Source: Dromaius novaehollandiae (taxonomy: Eukaryota; Chordata; Aves; Casuariiformes; Dromaiidae). From it: a stretch of 64,000 nt of DNA. The position numbers and the translations under genes were made by a program. Location of the stretch: the NCBI RefSeq assembly GCF_036370855.1, contig NW_026991389.1:92501-156500 (forward strand), in the 5' to 3' direction. Positions 62,128 through 64,000 of the stretch are shown here, piece after piece (within the stretch, counting starts at the first letter, position 1; each line of letters opens with the position of its first letter). The notes under the pieces are model-generated. The model had not been told where the DNA came from. It did no database searches and worked only from the letters and a program-made list of their open reading frames with translations.

Positions 62128-63766
62128 AATTTCTCCTCGGGGAATAGTACATACAGGAAGCAGAGACACCTAAACTCATACTGGAAAAGAAAGAGGAGGG
62201 ATGAGAGGACTGTGTGTTTATACTTCTTCCCACAGTTTATTGCCTCAAAAACACCTCTGTAATCAAGTGAGTGTTTTTGCTTTTAACTGCTGTTTCTCAC
62301 TGTTAATTGCCAATGGCAAAATTAGTGGCCTTATTCTGGAAATGGTTCGTGTTTTATACATTTTGTGTAGATTACAGTAGAATCTTGCTAAGCCACCCTT
62401 TAAAATTAAGCCCAGGATCTGTCCACATTCCAGCAAAGAGAGTGTCAGTGCTACCTCATTTTATGACTTTTTTTTTTTTTCCTACTAAATATCAGTACAC
62501 TTACATCCCAGGATAGGAAATAAAGCTGAATTATAACTCACCACTGGTAAGAACAGAGCGTATCTTGAAGTGCATCATCCTGGCTAACTCTCAGTGCTTG
62601 AATGTTGTTAAAATGGGTGTGCAAAATTCACAATTCAAATGCAGGCTGTCCACACTGTGGAGAGAGTAAACTGATTTGGTTGTATTTTGGACAGGGGAAA
62701 AAAATAAATCTCCACTTGCAACCAAAAGAAGAGTACTTTTCAACTACATTATGCTTCTATGGAAATACAAAAGAAGTATTAGTTTCTGTTAAATTCCATA
62801 AAGATTTTCACCAGCCTATTTTTTGAGAAGTTTAAATAAATAATTAGTAAGGACACTAGAACTAGCACAAGACTTCATGGGGGAAAAAGTCAGTTTAAAA
62901 TAAATTTAGTCTCTCTTCGATGTTGATCTTTAGATTTTAAAGCCACACTTCCATTTCCTAGATAACAAAATTAACTATTTGACTTGTTCAAGGTCACGTG
63001 AATTCTTGTTGCAGAAGCAGATGATGAACCCAAATCTCCTGAATCCATATTAAGTCCTTCCTAACAGTGCTACTGAAATAATAAAGTTTAAACTGAAATA
63101 TCCATTACCATGCTATTTCAACCCAAGAGCAAATATATAGCCTACTTGGATGACCCTGATCTGGAATGGTCTCAACTGTCTGGGGCATGAGCATTTCTGC
63201 GAATGAGATTAGTGCCAGACTGGCAGTTGGATTAAATTTTTTGAATGTGCTTAACATATAAGAACTGCCTGTGCTCCTTAGTGATAGAGAGATAGTGAAG
63301 CTCACCGCTACATATTGAAATTGATTTCCCATGTGAGCAGCAAATAGCTTGTGACAAACCCACCACAGGCCATTCAAACAACCACTCAGCTGGATCTCAA
63401 TTTTCCTTTTTGTATGCCATTGTTAACAGACTGCGCTAAAGAAAGTAGTTCACACTGGTCTGTTAAACAGTCATCTGTTGAATAGCAGTACTGCAGAGTT
63501 ATAAAATCTATAGTGATTATTTGTCTAATGAGAAATGCTCACAAAATATCCCAGGTATGAATTTAAAATTAGTATCCCAAACCACATGTGGGAATCCAGC
63601 TCCCTCTGAAATGTTTCTGTGCGGAGGTCATTGTTTCCTTTTTGTCCCTTGATGTCTGGATAATGACACTACTGAATATCATACTGTTGTTTTCAGGATT
63701 GTGAAGTCTAGCAAGTGAGGGGAATTTTCTATTATTTGGTGAGGTCAGTGTGGAGTGTGAGAGTCA

Positions 63767-63780
63767 TTATATATATATTA

Positions 63781-63821
<41 letters not shown>
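63767..63821. repeat. (TA)n microsatellite, unit 5
   Basis: The unit 5 equivalent, about 55 bp. Confidence 0.95.
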
Positions 63822-63824
<3 letters not shown>

Positions 63825-64000
63825 AATTTTGCAAGGAAAAAAAAGAGGATGTTGTAGTGCAAGATTCTTAGCTGGAAGAACCTGAACAGCTCTCCTAAGT
63901 GTCTGCTGAAACACAATTCTCTGGCTAGATTGTTTGAGCTGAATACGAGAAACATGGGTTCAAAGCCAAACTATGCCATTGCTCTGCTTTGTAATCTTGG

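Larger units (their letters stand above)
61788..64000 (+). repeat. Tandem unit 5, cut by the window edge
   Basis: The first 2213 bp of a fifth unit. Marker bases: T at 62389 and A at 63047, as in unit 1. It continues past the window. Confidence 0.95.

Overview
This window is AT-rich vertebrate nuclear DNA, most likely from a bird or close sauropsid. The only gene I can identify is TMEM164, a multi-pass membrane protein reported to be an acyltransferase that makes arachidonoyl ether phospholipids. It lies on the + strand with large introns, a CpG-island promoter and canonical splice sites. The bird call rests on the compact gene and the lack of Alu or L1 elements; it is inference. There are no bacterial genes, CRISPR arrays or operons.

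Layout. 1-8600: no recognisable coding gene. It holds a 3'UTR-like stretch with a poly(A) signal (2289), a copy of part of it about 600 bp downstream, a compositionally odd segment (about 4240-5165) that may be a minus-strand retroviral LTR remnant, and a UTR-like region (6500-8600) that may belong to a minus-strand transcript. 8640-9237: CpG island with G-rich repeats and two CCAAT boxes in a 22-bp tandem repeat, then a non-coding first exon and a 191-bp intron. 9238-36916: TMEM164 exons 2 to 5 (coding from 9453). 36917-40787: part of intron 5. 40788-64000: a head-to-tail tandem array of a unit of about 5.25 kb, four complete copies and a fifth cut by the window edge. Each unit carries TMEM164 exon 7 with its 3'UTR, then about 4.5 kb, then exon 6.

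The gene is unusual in several linked ways. (1) Its last two exons lie in a nearly identical tandem array. (2) The array starts between exons 6 and 7, so exon 7 comes before the first exon 6 and no exon 6 lies before the first exon 7. (3) Every exon 7 copy carries the same net 4-nt loss, which shifts the conserved C-terminus out of frame. (4) Joining exon 5 directly to exon 7, the only order available at the left edge of the array, puts the conserved C-terminus back in frame. (5) Several positions conserved in human are radically changed, including the residue matching human His181, here Arg. The locus may be a decaying or re-shaped TMEM164 copy, or partly an assembly artefact. Differences between copies form a mosaic that suggests real exchange between units.

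Comparisons with human TMEM164 are from memory, not from a search.
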